Below, piece after piece: positions 1 through 5,801 of a stretch of 5,801 nt of DNA (position 1 is the first letter of the stretch; every line of letters begins with the position of its first letter). This DNA comes from Fidelibacterota bacterium (GTDB lineage: Bacteria; Fidelibacterota; Marinisomatia; Marinisomatales; UBA1611): assembly GCA_002717915.1 (NCBI GenBank), contig PBCV01000024.1, forward strand, positions 1 through 5,801. Reading direction: 5' to 3'. Position numbers and translations under genes: made by a program. The notes under the pieces were generated by a model that saw only the letters and a list, made by a program, of their open reading frames with translations, was not told where the DNA came from and ran no database searches.

Positions 1-1232
1 ATTTCCAGATAACTGTCATCTTCTGCAATCGCTGAAGATACAATTGAAGGAAGAGTTCCAACTGCAACCGCATAATTCCCAATTTGCCCGCTATAGCCAT
101 CTAAAACAATATAATAGGTACCCGCTTCAAGACTAATACTATCAATAATACTTGCGTAATGCGGGGGATCAACACTTGCTTCGGGACAGAAATCCTGTGT
201 CCCATCATCCGATTCAATAATTGAAACATCATTACCACAGGCATCCTTAATTGATACAATTGTATCAAAATTTGTTAGGGTATCGCACGTGTCAATATAA
301 ATATTCCTTTGTGTAGACAATGTCAGTTCATATGCATAATCAACTCCATGTGGATAATTCTGAAAATTCCAATCGTCTCCCATTGTTTCATCAAGAGTTG
401 CTGCATGAAAAAAAGGCAATGCAGCAATCACAGAGTCTACACAGGCACCTGAACCTAAACAGATATCATTGTTTCCATATACATCTGCATCCCAATAACC
501 ACTGCCCGAATTTGTAAGTGTGCCATCATTTCCGTTTCCAGTCAGATCCGTTATGGTTGCATCATTCCCATCGTTAAAATTCCAATAGCCAATCAGTCCA
601 GGGTTGCCAATTGGAGAATTGCACATAACCGTCTGAAGTGTATTCTGGTCCAAGGCAGTATCCCATAAACGTACTTCATCAATACCACCGCTAAAATAAC
701 CATCAGAACCACCTGGATTATTATTACTCTTACCAATTTTCATTTCCACAGTTTCAATATATTCCCAATTGACGTTTCCGCCTTCCGTATTAAAACTTGC
801 CTGCTCTACGCCATTTTTAAAAACTTTTGCCTGTCCTGTTGCAGAATCATAGATCCCTGCAACATGTGTCCATACATCCTGATCAAGCGTTGTACCAGGC
901 CAAACTCCCAGACCATCGCCATAGATATCATAGTCTCCCGTACCTACGCTCAAGATAAAGCGTAATTCATTTTCAAAATACAGTAGGGTAAAACCGGATT
1001 CTTCTGTTGGGCCACCCAGTCTGAAGTAGTGTACAATAGGGGCAAAGTCTGAGTAGTTTTGAAGTTCAGGATTAACCCAGCACTCAATAGTCATACCTGT
1101 TTCTGTTTGAAGAGATGAATTGCTGCCAATTGTTACAAAATCATTTTCTTGAAAGGTAAAACTTGAGTCCTGAGCCCGCAATTGTACAGAACCAAACAAA
1201 ATTATAGTAATTAAGTAAAATCTATTCAACAT
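1..1232 (-). CDS. Secreted LamG-domain and PPC-like domain protein, C-terminus beyond window
   Basis: The frame is open from ATG at 1232-1230 to the window edge (410 codons, no stop), so the C-terminus is missing. Residues 1-20 form a signal peptide (MLNRFYLITI, then a hydrophobic run ending QLRA, cleavage before QDSS). Residues about 24-240 match a LamG/concanavalin A-like jellyroll: GMTIECWVNP (46-55), VWTHVAGIYD (120-129), KVFKNGVEQ (136-144), FSGGIDEVRLWD (180-191), LIGYWNFNDG (213-222), TGNGNDGTL (231-239). Residues about 275-392 resemble a pre-peptidase C-terminal (PPC)-like beta-sandwich: FDTIVSIKDACGND, then LEAGTYYIVLDGYSGQIGNY. Such modules usually sit in large exported adhesins or glycan-binding proteins, so a surface role with carbohydrate or protein binding is inferred; no catalytic domain is visible. 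Seven cysteines lie in the mature part, suggesting disulfides. The start overlaps the end of the preceding lipoprotein gene by 11 bases, implying translational coupling. More repeats and a sorting domain may follow outside the window. Confidence 0.85.
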   Translation of the reverse strand, partial: MLNRFYLITIILFGSVQLRAQDSSFTFQENDFVTIGSNSSLQTETGMTIECWVNPELQNYSDFAPIVHYFRLGGPTEESGFTLLYFENELRFILSVGTGDYDIYGDGLGVWPGTTLDQDVWTHVAGIYDSATGQAKVFKNGVEQASFNTEGGNVNWEYIETVEMKIGKSNNNPGGSDGYFSGGIDEVRLWDTALDQNTLQTVMCNSPIGNPGLIGYWNFNDGNDATITDLTGNGNDGTLTNSGSGYWDADVYGNNDICLGSGACVDSVIAALPFFHAATLDETMGDDWNFQNYPHGVDYAYELTLSTQRNIYIDTCDTLTNFDTIVSIKDACGNDVSIIESDDGTQDFCPEASVDPPHYASIIDSISLEAGTYYIVLDGYSGQIGNYAVAVGTLPSIVSSAIAEDDSYLE

Positions 1233-1791
1233 TAATATAACCCGTTCCAAAATCTTTAATTCTTACAGAATCATTATTGGCATCACGAAGCCTGGTATTG
1301 GGCCCATACAATAATTCTGACTCACCTGTCGATAGTGTTGAAAAATAAACTGTAGCCAGGGACCAGGTACCTCCTTCATTCTGATCCGATTCCATATCCG
1401 GAAGGTAATAGATAAAAATATCCAGAACTCCTTGTTCATCCACCGTGACTTCCATTGGATTATTTTCTCCCGTGAAAAAAGGGCCGGGGATAACAGAATC
1501 AACTGTTACACTGCCCCAATCATATCTCACATCTAAATGAGCGGCTGCTGCAGGATCCAGTTTTAATCCGTAGAGTTCAACCAAAATTGAGGCACCAACT
1601 GTAGCGTTAATCTCTGGCGGGTGAAAAAAAAGTGCCGGAGGGTCTAAGTCCATGTTCTCAGGATCAAAGGGATTATCTAATTCATAATTGGCTTCTTCAC
1701 ATGAAAACAATAAAAATGTACTTAAACCAATGACCCGAAATATGGGCTTAAACTTATGGAAAATTAAAATTGAGCTGAACCTGGTTAACAT
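1222..1791 (-). CDS. Cohesin-like domain lipoprotein
   Basis: This gene encodes 189 residues ending in TAG. Residues 14-30 are a basic then hydrophobic export signal ending LFS before Cys31, a lipobox-like site (Phe at -2 is unusual), so it is probably a lipidated envelope protein. NPFDPEN at 40-46 is a linker-type motif seen near the N-terminus of many lipoproteins in Marinimicrobia-like genomes. Residues about 60-189 follow the cohesin pattern: ATVGASILVEL opening strand, VRYDWGSVTVDSVIPGPFF, a DEQGVLDIFIYY strand, GTWSLATVYFSTLSTGES (compare GSGTLATITF in cohesins), LRDANNDSV, and a closing GTGYINVE strand. Cohesins bind dockerins or act as general beta-sandwich adhesion modules; no dockerin is visible in this window, so the partner is unknown. 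The ATG at 1791-1789 lies 38 bases inside the preceding gene and has only a weak ribosome binding site, consistent with coupled translation. No later ATG would keep the signal peptide. The cohesin call is by pattern only. Confidence 0.8.
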   Translation of the reverse strand: MLTRFSSILIFHKFKPIFRVIGLSTFLLFSCEEANYELDNPFDPENMDLDPPALFFHPPEINATVGASILVELYGLKLDPAAAAHLDVRYDWGSVTVDSVIPGPFFTGENNPMEVTVDEQGVLDIFIYYLPDMESDQNEGGTWSLATVYFSTLSTGESELLYGPNTRLRDANNDSVRIKDFGTGYINVE

Positions 1792-2962
1792 CGGGTTTAT
1801 ACTCTAGATCAAAAAAATATTCCCCATCAAAAAAATCATCATTAGGAGCCACAAGATATGCATGAACCATATTTACAATCCATATGGATGCACCTACACT
1901 GCGTATATTATTCATGAATGCGTTATACCTACGGGTATCAGCAGCATATTGAACAACTTTTGGGCGAAGTCCTATGAGTGTGTGGGGATCAGTCCCATCC
2001 TGGTATGCATTGTAATTTTTTTCAAACCCTCCCCAGGCCTTATTGTACTGGGTGTAAGCAATCAAGGCAGCCAGCCCCAGTGTTGCTTCTGTCCCCATGA
2101 ACCCATAGCCGGGATATTTTTTTTGCGCCCAGATCTGCCCGCTCCCAGGTAGTGCTGTAGACATCATGAGTGCTTTGATCTTACTGGGAATTGGCGGCAA
2201 TTTGATCCATTCCCTTTTACGTTTTATATCTTCAGTTATTGCAACTTGAGACGTATCAGTTCCCACAGATAACGTATCAGGAACTGGGAGTCCGCTTACG
2301 TTATACGCCATTTTTTTCATTTCCAGTAATAAACTGTCAGTGATACCGCTGTTCTTCATTGCAAACTCATCCAACGTGGTTTCCATATCCACTGAAAATA
2401 ATCGACCATTGATTAAAAATTCATCATCCCCTTCCTTTTGAATATTTCCAGCAATCACATAGTTCACATCCAGCCGCCTTCCAAGGTCTATGGCACATTC
2501 TTCTCTCCAGCAGGCCCAATAGTCTTTTTTAAGAGGGTAAAATATATTGATCTCATTGGTGATCCCACGATCCTGGACCTGAAAAATATTCAAATTTCTC
2601 ACTGTCCTACGGAATTCTTCTGTCAAATGAGCTGTCAATGGCGCAGAAATTCCTCTACCTTCGAATTCAAGAACTGCCAAATTGTTACCTGTTTTTAAAG
2701 AGCTTGGCAATGAAGTGGAACTATGCTGGTTGGGCTTTAGGCTGGATTTTTTTGGTACAACACCCACCAGTCCCTGCTGGTTGGGTTTTTTCTTAGTCTT
2801 TTTTGATCTTAAATCCTTTATTTGTTTCCGGTTTGCATACGCCTCCTTCGAAACCTTAGGTGAGATCTTTAATGAAGAGCAAGCAGTTATCATAATCAAA
2901 CTAGATATGACTAGAAATTGCAATTTGAATATTTTGGTCATTTTGATAAATAACTTCATCAT
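1754..2962 (-). CDS. Lipoprotein with CsgG/TolB-like domain and DUF5683-like domain
   Basis: This gene encodes 402 residues ending in TAA. The lipoprotein signal is residues 1-27, with lipobox ITAC and lipidated Cys28. Residues 31-90 are a lysine- and serine-rich, low-complexity linker in which a KPNQ motif occurs twice. Residues about 92-205 resemble the CsgG/TolB/FlgO-like fold: NNLAVLEFEGRGIS, LTAHLTEEFRRTV, FQVQDRG, CWREECAIDLGRRLDVNYVIAGNI and a following strand INGRLFSVDME. The C-x4-C then LG..L...YV..G signature is common in this fold. Residues about 252-372 resemble DUF5683: IPSKIKALMMSTALPGSGQIWAQKKYPGYG (in pieces, ALPGSGQ at 270-276), then a hydrophobic helix at 285-302 and another at 353-371. 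A role in outer-membrane or secretion-complex assembly is inferred from the fold, not shown. The start has a good AAGGA site about 8 bases upstream of the first ATG; Met2 and Met8 are alternatives. It heads a three-gene overlapping cluster. Confidence 0.85.
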   Translation of the reverse strand: MMKLFIKMTKIFKLQFLVISSLIMITACSSLKISPKVSKEAYANRKQIKDLRSKKTKKKPNQQGLVGVVPKKSSLKPNQHSSTSLPSSLKTGNNLAVLEFEGRGISAPLTAHLTEEFRRTVRNLNIFQVQDRGITNEINIFYPLKKDYWACWREECAIDLGRRLDVNYVIAGNIQKEGDDEFLINGRLFSVDMETTLDEFAMKNSGITDSLLLEMKKMAYNVSGLPVPDTLSVGTDTSQVAITEDIKRKREWIKLPPIPSKIKALMMSTALPGSGQIWAQKKYPGYGFMGTEATLGLAALIAYTQYNKAWGGFEKNYNAYQDGTDPHTLIGLRPKVVQYAADTRRYNAFMNNIRSVGASIWIVNMVHAYLVAPNDDFFDGEYFFDLEYKPDVNQVQLNFNFP

Positions 2963-2968
2963 TTATTG

Positions 2969-2975
2969 ATCCTTA
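2969..2975 (-). promoter_or_regulatory. Ribosome binding site of the CsgG-like lipoprotein gene
   Basis: The minus-strand sequence TTAAGGATCAATAA directly precedes ATGATG. AAGGA is a Shine-Dalgarno match about 8 bases before the first ATG (2962-2960) and about 11 before the second. It is the clearest such site in the window and supports the first ATG as the start. Confidence 0.6.
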
Positions 2976-2981
2976 ACACAG

Positions 2982-2999
2982 TCAAAATCATAATTTTGA
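2982..2999. repeat. Perfect 7-bp inverted repeat in the leader of the lipoprotein operon
   Basis: TCAAAAT at 2982-2988 and ATTTTGA at 2993-2999 are perfect inverted copies around a 4-base spacer. The element sits 20 to 37 bases upstream of the ATG at 2962 and just upstream of the AAGGA ribosome binding site. It could be a protein-binding operator or a weak AU-rich RNA hairpin near the translation start. Its AT-rich composition makes chance a real possibility. Confidence 0.4.
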
Positions 3000-3151
3000 G
3001 CTCGCGTAGAAACACCTCACCTACAAAAAGGATAATGATTATACCTCGGATCGTGGACATCATTGTTGTTGAAGGTTTGTTTTCCGCCCTTCCCGAAAAC
3101 TTACATCACTCAAGGACATTGTCAAAGAACGACGTTAAAAATTGAAAAAAT

Positions 3152-3652
3152 CTAAAATTGTCTCATTGGGTTGTCCCTGTACCACTGATCCAGGTACATA
3201 GAAATCAATTGGTTGATGGATTTTTCTACATCCCGGTAGAGATTTTGTGATGATGTCTGACCCATAACTTCATGAGAAAATATCTTACTGGTCATGAGTT
3301 TTTTTGTGATGAGTGTGTCGGCCATAGAGCGGTAATACATGGGTTCTGAAATACTGTAATTATATATGCTGAAAATGACCAGGAATGATGAAACTCTTTC
3401 TACCCTTGAATCAACTATATGAACATCAACTACCATTTTGGGCATCTGCTCTGCAACCATTTGAATATCATGTTCTAAAAACCGAAGCTCAATAAAACTT
3501 GAAACGCGTCCTTCCCAAACTGCATCTTCAAGTCCTTTAACATTCAGTTCCAAAGTTAACTCTTCAATGCCTTTAAGGTTGCCATTATACCATACGCTCT
3601 GTGCAGATACCATTGAAATGAAAAGAGCAGAATAGATCAGCTGTTTAACCAT
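3152..3652 (-). CDS. Small exported protein of unknown function
   Basis: This gene encodes 166 residues ending in TAG. Residues 1-17 are a signal peptide (MVKQLIYSALFISMVSA, cleavage before QS), so the product is probably periplasmic or released. The mature part alternates predicted strands (ELTLELNVKG at 31-40, SSFIELRFLE at 51-60, KMVVDVHIVD at 72-81, SSFLVIFSIYNYS at 88-100) and ends in a helix containing DVEKSINQLISMYLDQWY (141-158). The mature part has no cysteines and I see no catalytic motif or lipobox. The strands-then-helix layout recalls small envelope proteins of the DUF4136/YajG kind, but I do not recognise the family. The ATG lies 9 bases after the stop of the selenoprotein gene with only a weak AAGA-type site, so the two are probably co-transcribed and may work together. 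Confidence 0.8.
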   Translation of the reverse strand: MVKQLIYSALFISMVSAQSVWYNGNLKGIEELTLELNVKGLEDAVWEGRVSSFIELRFLEHDIQMVAEQMPKMVVDVHIVDSRVERVSSFLVIFSIYNYSISEPMYYRSMADTLITKKLMTSKIFSHEVMGQTSSQNLYRDVEKSINQLISMYLDQWYRDNPMRQF

Positions 3653-3661
3653 AATTCTTAT

Positions 3662-5698
3662 TTATTTTAATAAAATAATTTTCTGTACTTGGCTATAAGA
3701 CCCTGACTCAAGTTTAACAAAATAAACACCACTCGCTTTTGCAGATCCATTCCATTGAAGTTCCCTGTATCCAGGAGATAGTGTTTTATTCAATAATTCT
3801 GTAACAAAATGGCCATTACTATTAAAAATACCAATGCTCACAGGTCCTGGTTTTGAAATATTAAAACGAATATTTGTGAAAGGATTGAACGGATTGGGAT
3901 AGGCATGAAAGAGTTTCATCCTGTTGGGAATGATATTGTTCTTACTGACACTTAAATCTTCTCCAGCCAAGAGCACATCCAGGATATAGAGCATATATTC
4001 AGTATCTACTTCATTATTTGCATAAACCAGTAGCCCATTCTGATCCACAATGAAATCCCTGGGGTAAGGGGAACCCTGGTTTGGAATATAATATTCATCA
4101 TAGGTCACACCGCCAAAACCCCCTGGGCCTGTCCCACCGCTTGATTGATCCTGAAGAATGGGATAAGTGATGCCTGTTTCATCCACAAACTGATCAATCT
4201 GATTCTGATTTACAGATGTAACCCCTACAAGAATCACACTGTCTTGGGAATAGGTCTGCCAGATGGATGTCTCAAAATCCGATAACTCCGGAATGCAGAC
4301 AGGTCATCCTGGGGCAAAAAATGCAATCACTACTATTTGGCCTAAATGGTCACTTAAGGTAAAATCACCTGAGCCATTGGCAGCGATGGGCAATGTAAAA
4401 TCCGGTGCATCCAGACCAACAATTCCACCATCGTAATTACCTACTAATAAAACTTCGATTTCTGATTCATCCGGGTCATTGGATGTGATCCGCATCACAC
4501 CCGATGCATTTTGATTCGATTTTGTGTAAATGATCTGCGCGAGAGCTGTATCGCCAGGCTCAATATATTCAGGGAAATTCAGAGTATAGAAATCATTATG
4601 GTTCAGGAAAGGTGGAGAAAATCCCAGAGGGAATTGACCATTGTTTTCAACTAATAAATCAAAGGTATCACTTTCACCAGTTTCCAGAACAGGGAAAGAA
4701 ATATCCCAGGAACTGATATCCAGATCTGCCTCTTCAATCTCACCAAAGGAGAATGTCTGCAAATGCTGCCACTCCGCAGAATATATCACACTGTCCCTGG
4801 CTCCAATGGCCATGGTACGTTTACCTGTCCTTTTATATCCCACCAGTTCAAGGGTTTCGCCTGTCCATTCCAGTATCTTCACATCCAGCCAGTCAGAAAC
4901 AGCAATTTTATTGCTATCAAACACTGCAATTTTATTGGCGAGCCCTTGAGTGTCAAATTGATCCAATAAAACCGGTTCATTTATATTTGAGATTTCATAA
5001 ACAGAAATTCCGTGAGATCCTTCAGCGATAAAAAGTAAACTATCCTGAACTTCCAAATCCTTTACTGAACCTTGTGTTAAAAACGAGCTACCATCACAAG
5101 AATCAATGATACAACTGATCTCTTCAAGAATAACACCAAACTCACCGTTTCCGATTGCAATATGATTAGAATCCACAAATGCCACTGTCCATGCATTTTC
5201 ACAAGATCTGGAATAATTCAATTCAGGATTGATTGGATCAGAAATATCATAGAACAAAACACCATCTTCATGTGCAGCAACTGCCAGCATGTCACCATAA
5301 ATATCCGATCCTTCAAAAGAAGGATTGTTAATATTCGTTCCGGAGACCGATAACGAACCAATATGTTCTGGATTAGACGGGTCAGAAAAATTAATAATAG
5401 CTGAACCATCCTGTCGTGTCCTGCAAGTGAAATAGGCCACACTGTCAGCAGCAGAAACCCAAAGACCTGGCAAGGAACGGTTGCCCATGGGAACTTCAAA
5501 ATTGGTGATCAATGTTGGGTCGGTTGGATTTGAGATATCATAAAAATCATATCCATCCAAATTGCCTGGAATAATCATGATATCCCCAATAATCTCTACA
5601 TCCATGAGCTCCCTTGCAGGAGGGTTAAACCTGTTTTCAAGGGCCAGATTTTTTGCAAAGCAAAGGAATGGAAGGAAAAGAAGGACTATTTTTTTCAT
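3662..5698 (-). CDS. Secreted selenoprotein: LVIVD propeller, thioredoxin-fold UxxC redoxin, T9SS sorting domain
   Basis: One 678-codon gene is read through an in-frame TGA at codon 465 (4306-4304), taken as selenocysteine. Residues 1-15 are a signal peptide (MKKIVLLFLPFLCFA). Residues about 27-320 carry LVIVD-type propeller repeats (YDFYDISNPTDPTLI, VLFYDISDPINPEL, ISVYEISNINEPVLL). Residues about 325-422 are a HYDIN/choice-of-anchor-like beta domain (DLLVENNG.., MRITSNDPDE..). Residues about 426-578 are a TlpA/AhpC-TSA-like redoxin: GLDAPDFTLP, LGQIVVIAFFAPG, U465-P-V-C468, IPELSDFE, VILVGVTSV, and a cis-Pro loop PYPRDFIVDQNG (Pro546). Residues about 590-678 are a T9SS type A-like sorting domain (YPNPFNP at 600-606, SGVYFVKL near 656-663). 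Thiol/selenol redox activity outside the cytoplasm is inferred; the substrate is unknown. Both sides of the TGA share one frame, with 22 codons between it and the first possible downstream start, a GTG lacking a Shine-Dalgarno site. The start is 36 bases after the upstream gene. The alternative is a nonsense mutation or sequencing error of a Cys codon. Confidence 0.85.
4268..4301 (-). promoter_or_regulatory. Candidate bacterial SECIS element
   Basis: Two nested inverted repeats begin 2 bases after the UGA on the mRNA. The lower stem is UGUCU (4301-4297) with AGACA (4272-4268). The upper stem is UCCG (4292-4289) with CGGA (4281-4278), closing the 7-base loop GAGUUAU, or 5 bp with loop AGUUA if a G-U pair forms. 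An asymmetric internal loop (GCAU opposite UUUUG) separates the stems and leaves unpaired U next to the upper stem. The loop starts 15-16 bases after the UGA and has a G in its first two bases. These features agree with the bacterial SECIS layout bound by SelB. The fold was drawn by hand; no energy was computed. Confidence 0.72.
4304..4306 (-). other. In-frame UGA decoded as selenocysteine (residue 465)
   Basis: TGA replaces the N-terminal, normally nucleophilic cysteine of the thioredoxin CxxC motif, giving UxxC (U-P-V-C). The flanking residues are textbook for the family on both sides: hydrophobic strand VVIAFFAPG before, and PVCIPEL after, as in the FWATWCPPCRAE type of TlpA proteins. The complete genes in the window end in TAA or TAG, so TGA is not needed as a stop here, and TGG is used for Trp in normal positions. 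Confidence 0.82.
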
Positions 5699-5734
5699 GC
5701 TCTAACAGACTTTAATTTTCCAAAAACGAAAACC
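5699..5734 (-). other. Short spacer between probable pcm and the selenoprotein gene
   Basis: These 36 bases are AT-rich and show no terminator hairpin and no clear promoter. Just before the ATG the minus strand reads GTTAGAGC, giving at best a weak GAG-type ribosome binding site. Its shortness suggests that the selenoprotein gene is transcribed with the upstream gene. Confidence 0.4.
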
Positions 5735-5801
5735 TTACTCCTTGACCATGGGAACAAACCGCACCGGAAGGATTTTTTCTTTCTTTACGATCCCATCCTT
5801 G
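5735..5801 (-). CDS. pcm: C-terminal end of probable protein-L-isoaspartate O-methyltransferase
   Basis: Only the last 21 codons and TAA stop (5737-5735) are in the window; the rest lies beyond 5801. The readable residues are KDGIVKKEKI followed by LPVRFVPMVKE. The ending VRFVP-[LM] a few residues before the stop is a hallmark of the Pcm family, preceded there by a strand carrying a short charged turn as seen here. Pcm is a cytosolic SAM-dependent enzyme that repairs isoaspartyl residues in damaged proteins. The selenoprotein gene begins 36 bases downstream on the same strand, so the two may be co-transcribed. The call rests on a short tail and needs the upstream sequence. Confidence 0.65.
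   Translation of the reverse strand, partial: KDGIVKKEKILPVRFVPMVKE

Larger units (their letters stand above)
2963..3151 (-). promoter_or_regulatory. Intergenic leader, likely promoter region of the three-gene lipoprotein operon
   Basis: This is the only sizeable gene-free gap (189 bases) and it lies upstream of the CsgG-like lipoprotein gene. On the minus strand it holds a perfect TATAAT at 3043-3038, about 75 bases before the ATG, but no good -35 box at the usual distance. It also holds a perfect TTGACA at 3125-3120, followed 16 bases later by a weak TAAGTT at 3103-3098. Either could be a sigma-70-like promoter. The sigma preferences of this lineage are not known from the sequence, so the exact start site is uncertain. 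No U-tracted terminator hairpin is visible after the stop codon of the preceding gene, so readthrough from upstream is possible. Confidence 0.35.

Noticed and set aside
2724..2785. Exact 11-base direct repeat TGCTGGTTGGG (2724-2734 and 2775-2785)
   Set aside because: It lies in frame within the low-complexity linker of the CsgG-like lipoprotein, 17 codons apart, encoding a repeated KPNQ. This is best explained as linker repetition, not a mobile or att site.
1862..2969. Plus-strand ORFs opposite the CsgG-like lipoprotein gene, and likewise at 320-517 and 4641-5353
   Set aside because: They are antisense to well-supported genes, have no recognisable domains or ribosome binding sites, and show biased residue use typical of shadow frames.
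3079..3100. GTTTTC/GAAAAC inverted repeat with 10-base loop as a terminator
   Set aside because: The stem is only 6 bp and AT-rich, the loop is long, and no T-tract follows on the minus strand.
3662..4237. A separate small gene encoding only a T9SS sorting-domain protein
   Set aside because: It would begin at a GTG with no Shine-Dalgarno site, inside a thioredoxin fold and with no export signal. It is exactly in frame with the upstream ORF, with 22 open codons of conserved thioredoxin-like sequence before it.
4304..4306. Genome-wide reassignment of TGA (to Trp or Gly) instead of selenocysteine
   Set aside because: This is the only internal TGA among the window's genes, TGG encodes Trp normally, and the position is a redox Cys position. 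Trp or Gly there would destroy the CxxC motif. Not fully excluded without the whole genome.
4304..4306. Pseudogene caused by a nonsense mutation
   Set aside because: The 213 codons after the TGA stay open and keep conserved motifs to the very end, and a SECIS-like hairpin follows. A decaying gene would be expected to show other lesions. A single TGC-to-TGA sequencing error remains possible.

Overview
The window looks like a bacterial chromosome fragment, moderately AT-rich, with every recognisable gene on the minus strand (transcription runs from 5801 towards 1). Almost every product carries an export signal. One ends in a type IX secretion (T9SS) type A-like C-terminal sorting domain with the YPNPFNP motif, and one lipoprotein begins with an NPFDPEN linker. 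This mix (YPNPFNP sorting domain, LamG and PPC-like surface proteins, DUF5683 lipoprotein) is typical of the Fibrobacteres-Chlorobi-Bacteroidetes side of the tree, and of Marinimicrobia/Neomarinimicrobiota in particular. That placement is inferred from protein style only.

Layout in transcription order: (1) 5801-5735, the last 21 residues of a gene ending ..LPVRFVPMVKE, probably protein-L-isoaspartate O-methyltransferase. (2) 5698-3662, the centrepiece: an apparent 678-codon secreted protein interrupted once, at 4306-4304, by an in-frame TGA. Read through, it has a signal peptide, an LVIVD-type beta-propeller, a HYDIN/choice-of-anchor-like beta domain, a TlpA/redoxin thioredoxin-fold domain and a T9SS sorting domain. 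The TGA sits exactly where the first cysteine of the thioredoxin CxxC motif belongs (..FFAPG-U-PVC-IPEL..), and a SECIS-like hairpin starts within a few bases after it. I therefore annotate one selenocysteine protein, not a truncated gene plus a separate small gene. (3) 3652-3152, a small exported protein of unknown function, 9 bases after gene 2. (4) A 189-base gap with a weak promoter candidate and two short inverted repeats. (5) 2962-1754, a lipoprotein with a CsgG/TolB-like domain followed by a DUF5683-like domain. (6) 1791-1222, a cohesin-like lipoprotein overlapping gene 5 by 38 bases. (7) 1232 to the window edge, a LamG plus PPC-like secreted protein overlapping gene 6 by 11 bases.

Genes 5-6-7 overlap end to end and very probably form one translationally coupled envelope/surface operon. 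Genes 2-3 form a second unit in which an exported selenium-dependent redox protein is paired with an unknown exported protein. No RNA genes, mobile elements or CRISPR arrays were seen, and no gene-free stretch exceeds 300 bases.
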